Source: Candidatus Zipacnadia bacterium
GTDB taxonomy: Bacteria > Armatimonadota > Zipacnadia > Zipacnadales > Zipacnadaceae
DNA: 5,223 bases
Reading direction: 5' to 3'
NCBI GenBank assembly: GCA_029821255.1
Contig: JALGTS010000097.1
Coordinates: forward strand, 1 to 5,223
Position numbers and translations under genes: made by a program. The notes under the pieces were generated by a model. It worked only from the letters and a program-made list of their open reading frames with translations, did not search any database and was not told the DNA's origin. Positions 4,646 through 5,223 of the stretch are shown piece by piece; position 1 is the first letter of the stretch; each line of letters starts with the position of its first letter.

Positions 4646-5223
4646 ATATTCCCTGTGGCCATCCGCACCGGCGGCGTCTCATCTGAGGCAGCCTGTACCT
4701 CCCCGATCACCTGTACAGTATGGCCGTGGTCGGCCAGATGGCTGACTGTCGCATCGGCCTCATCAGCGCCGACGACAGCAATCATCCCCACTCCCATGTT
4801 GAATGTCCGCCACATATCGTCAGTGGGGACGTTGCCGAGTTCTTGAATTAGCCCGAATATGGGCTGAGGCGGCAGGGGAGAACTATCCACCTTAGCGGTC
4901 AGGTTTTCGGGGATCACCCGCGCCAGGTTGCCAGCGATGCCGCCGCCGGTCACATGCACCAGCGCACGCGGGTGAATGCCGGCATCAAACAGGGACACCA
5001 GGTCCGGAGCGTAGATTCGGGTAGGCTCAAGCAGCTCCTCACCCAGCGTCCGGCCCAGCTCGGGGATATGCTTCTCCAGCGGCAACCCAGCCACTTCCAG
5101 AAGCACCTTGCGCGCCAGCGAGTAGCCGTTGCTGTGTAGACCCGACGAGGCCAGACCGATGAGAACGTCACCGGCTGTTACTGCTGAGCCGTCAATGATT
5201 TGGTCGCGCTCTACCGCACCGGT
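4642..5223 (-). CDS. purM: phosphoribosylformylglycinamidine cyclo-ligase (AIR synthase), C-terminal 193 residues, cut by window edge
   Basis: PurM closes the imidazole ring by ATP-dependent conversion of formylglycinamidine ribonucleotide to 5-aminoimidazole ribonucleotide, a step of de novo purine synthesis in the cytoplasm. The frame is open from the window edge at 5223 to a TGA at 4644-4642, which is a little over half of a typical 340-350-residue protein. Recognisable marks, counted from the edge, are GAVERD (2-7), GLASSGLHSNGYSL (23-36), EPTRIYAPDL (66-75), HVTGGG (90-95) with the following AGNLARVIPENL, and WRTFNMGVGM (138-147). The real N terminus is outside the window; the internal GTG at 5106 is not a start because the family alignment continues upstream of it. 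It shares the strand of the downstream operon, but the promoter at its 3' end marks a transcriptional boundary. Family assignment is secure. Confidence 0.96.
   Translation of the reverse strand, partial: TGAVERDQIIDGSAVTAGDVLIGLASSGLHSNGYSLARKVLLEVAGLPLEKHIPELGRTLGEELLEPTRIYAPDLVSLFDAGIHPRALVHVTGGGIAGNLARVIPENLTAKVDSSPLPPQPIFGLIQELGNVPTDDMWRTFNMGVGMIAVVGADEADATVSHLADHGHTVQVIGEVQAASDETPPVRMATGNI

Noticed and set aside
4642..5106. GTG at 5106 as the start of purM
   Set aside because: Conserved PurM sequence including GLHSNGYSL continues in frame upstream to the window edge, so 5106 is internal.
1..5223. A novel defence, mobile or biosynthetic system
   Set aside because: Every coding stretch belongs to a well-known housekeeping family, and no repeats, transposase fragments, attachment sites or arrays were seen.

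Overview
The window is a densely packed, entirely minus-strand stretch of bacterial housekeeping chromosome. Reading in the direction of transcription (high to low coordinates) the genes are: the 3' half of purM, a 225-base intergenic region with a strong-looking sigma70-type promoter, then rpoZ, dnaJ, prmA, rsmE, kdsB and the 5' part of kdsA, which runs off the window at base 1. The two Kdo genes (kdsB, kdsA) point to a Gram-negative bacterium that makes Kdo-containing lipopolysaccharide or a related glycan. Base composition looks moderately GC-rich. The phylum cannot be settled from this sequence alone.

Layout. 5223-4642: C-terminal part of AIR synthase (purine biosynthesis). 4645-4617: TTGACA-N17-TATACT promoter whose -35 box contains the purM stop codon. 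About 4610-4417: leader of roughly 190 bases with no convincing gene, carrying several inverted repeats, the last of which overlaps the rpoZ ribosome binding site. 4416-4120: RNA polymerase omega subunit. 4084-3047: DnaJ co-chaperone. 2983-2078: ribosomal protein L11 methyltransferase. 2038-1253: 16S rRNA m3U1498 methyltransferase. 1256-483 and 486-1: CMP-Kdo synthetase and Kdo-8-phosphate synthase.

The six genes after the promoter are separated by 57-63 bases or less, or overlap by 4 bases, with no intrinsic terminator visible between them, so a single operon is the simplest reading. It combines transcription (omega), protein folding (DnaJ), modification of the translation apparatus (PrmA, RsmE) and two non-adjacent steps of CMP-Kdo synthesis. 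The core order dnaJ-prmA-rsmE is the same as in the Bacillus-type dnaK operon, but hrcA, grpE and dnaK are absent upstream and rpoZ takes their place, with kdsB-kdsA attached downstream. kdsB and kdsA each start at a GTG that overlaps the previous stop codon (GTGA), which suggests coupled translation.

No mobile element, CRISPR array, tRNA, rRNA or unknown protein-coding system was found. The least explained part is the long, potentially structured leader of the rpoZ operon.
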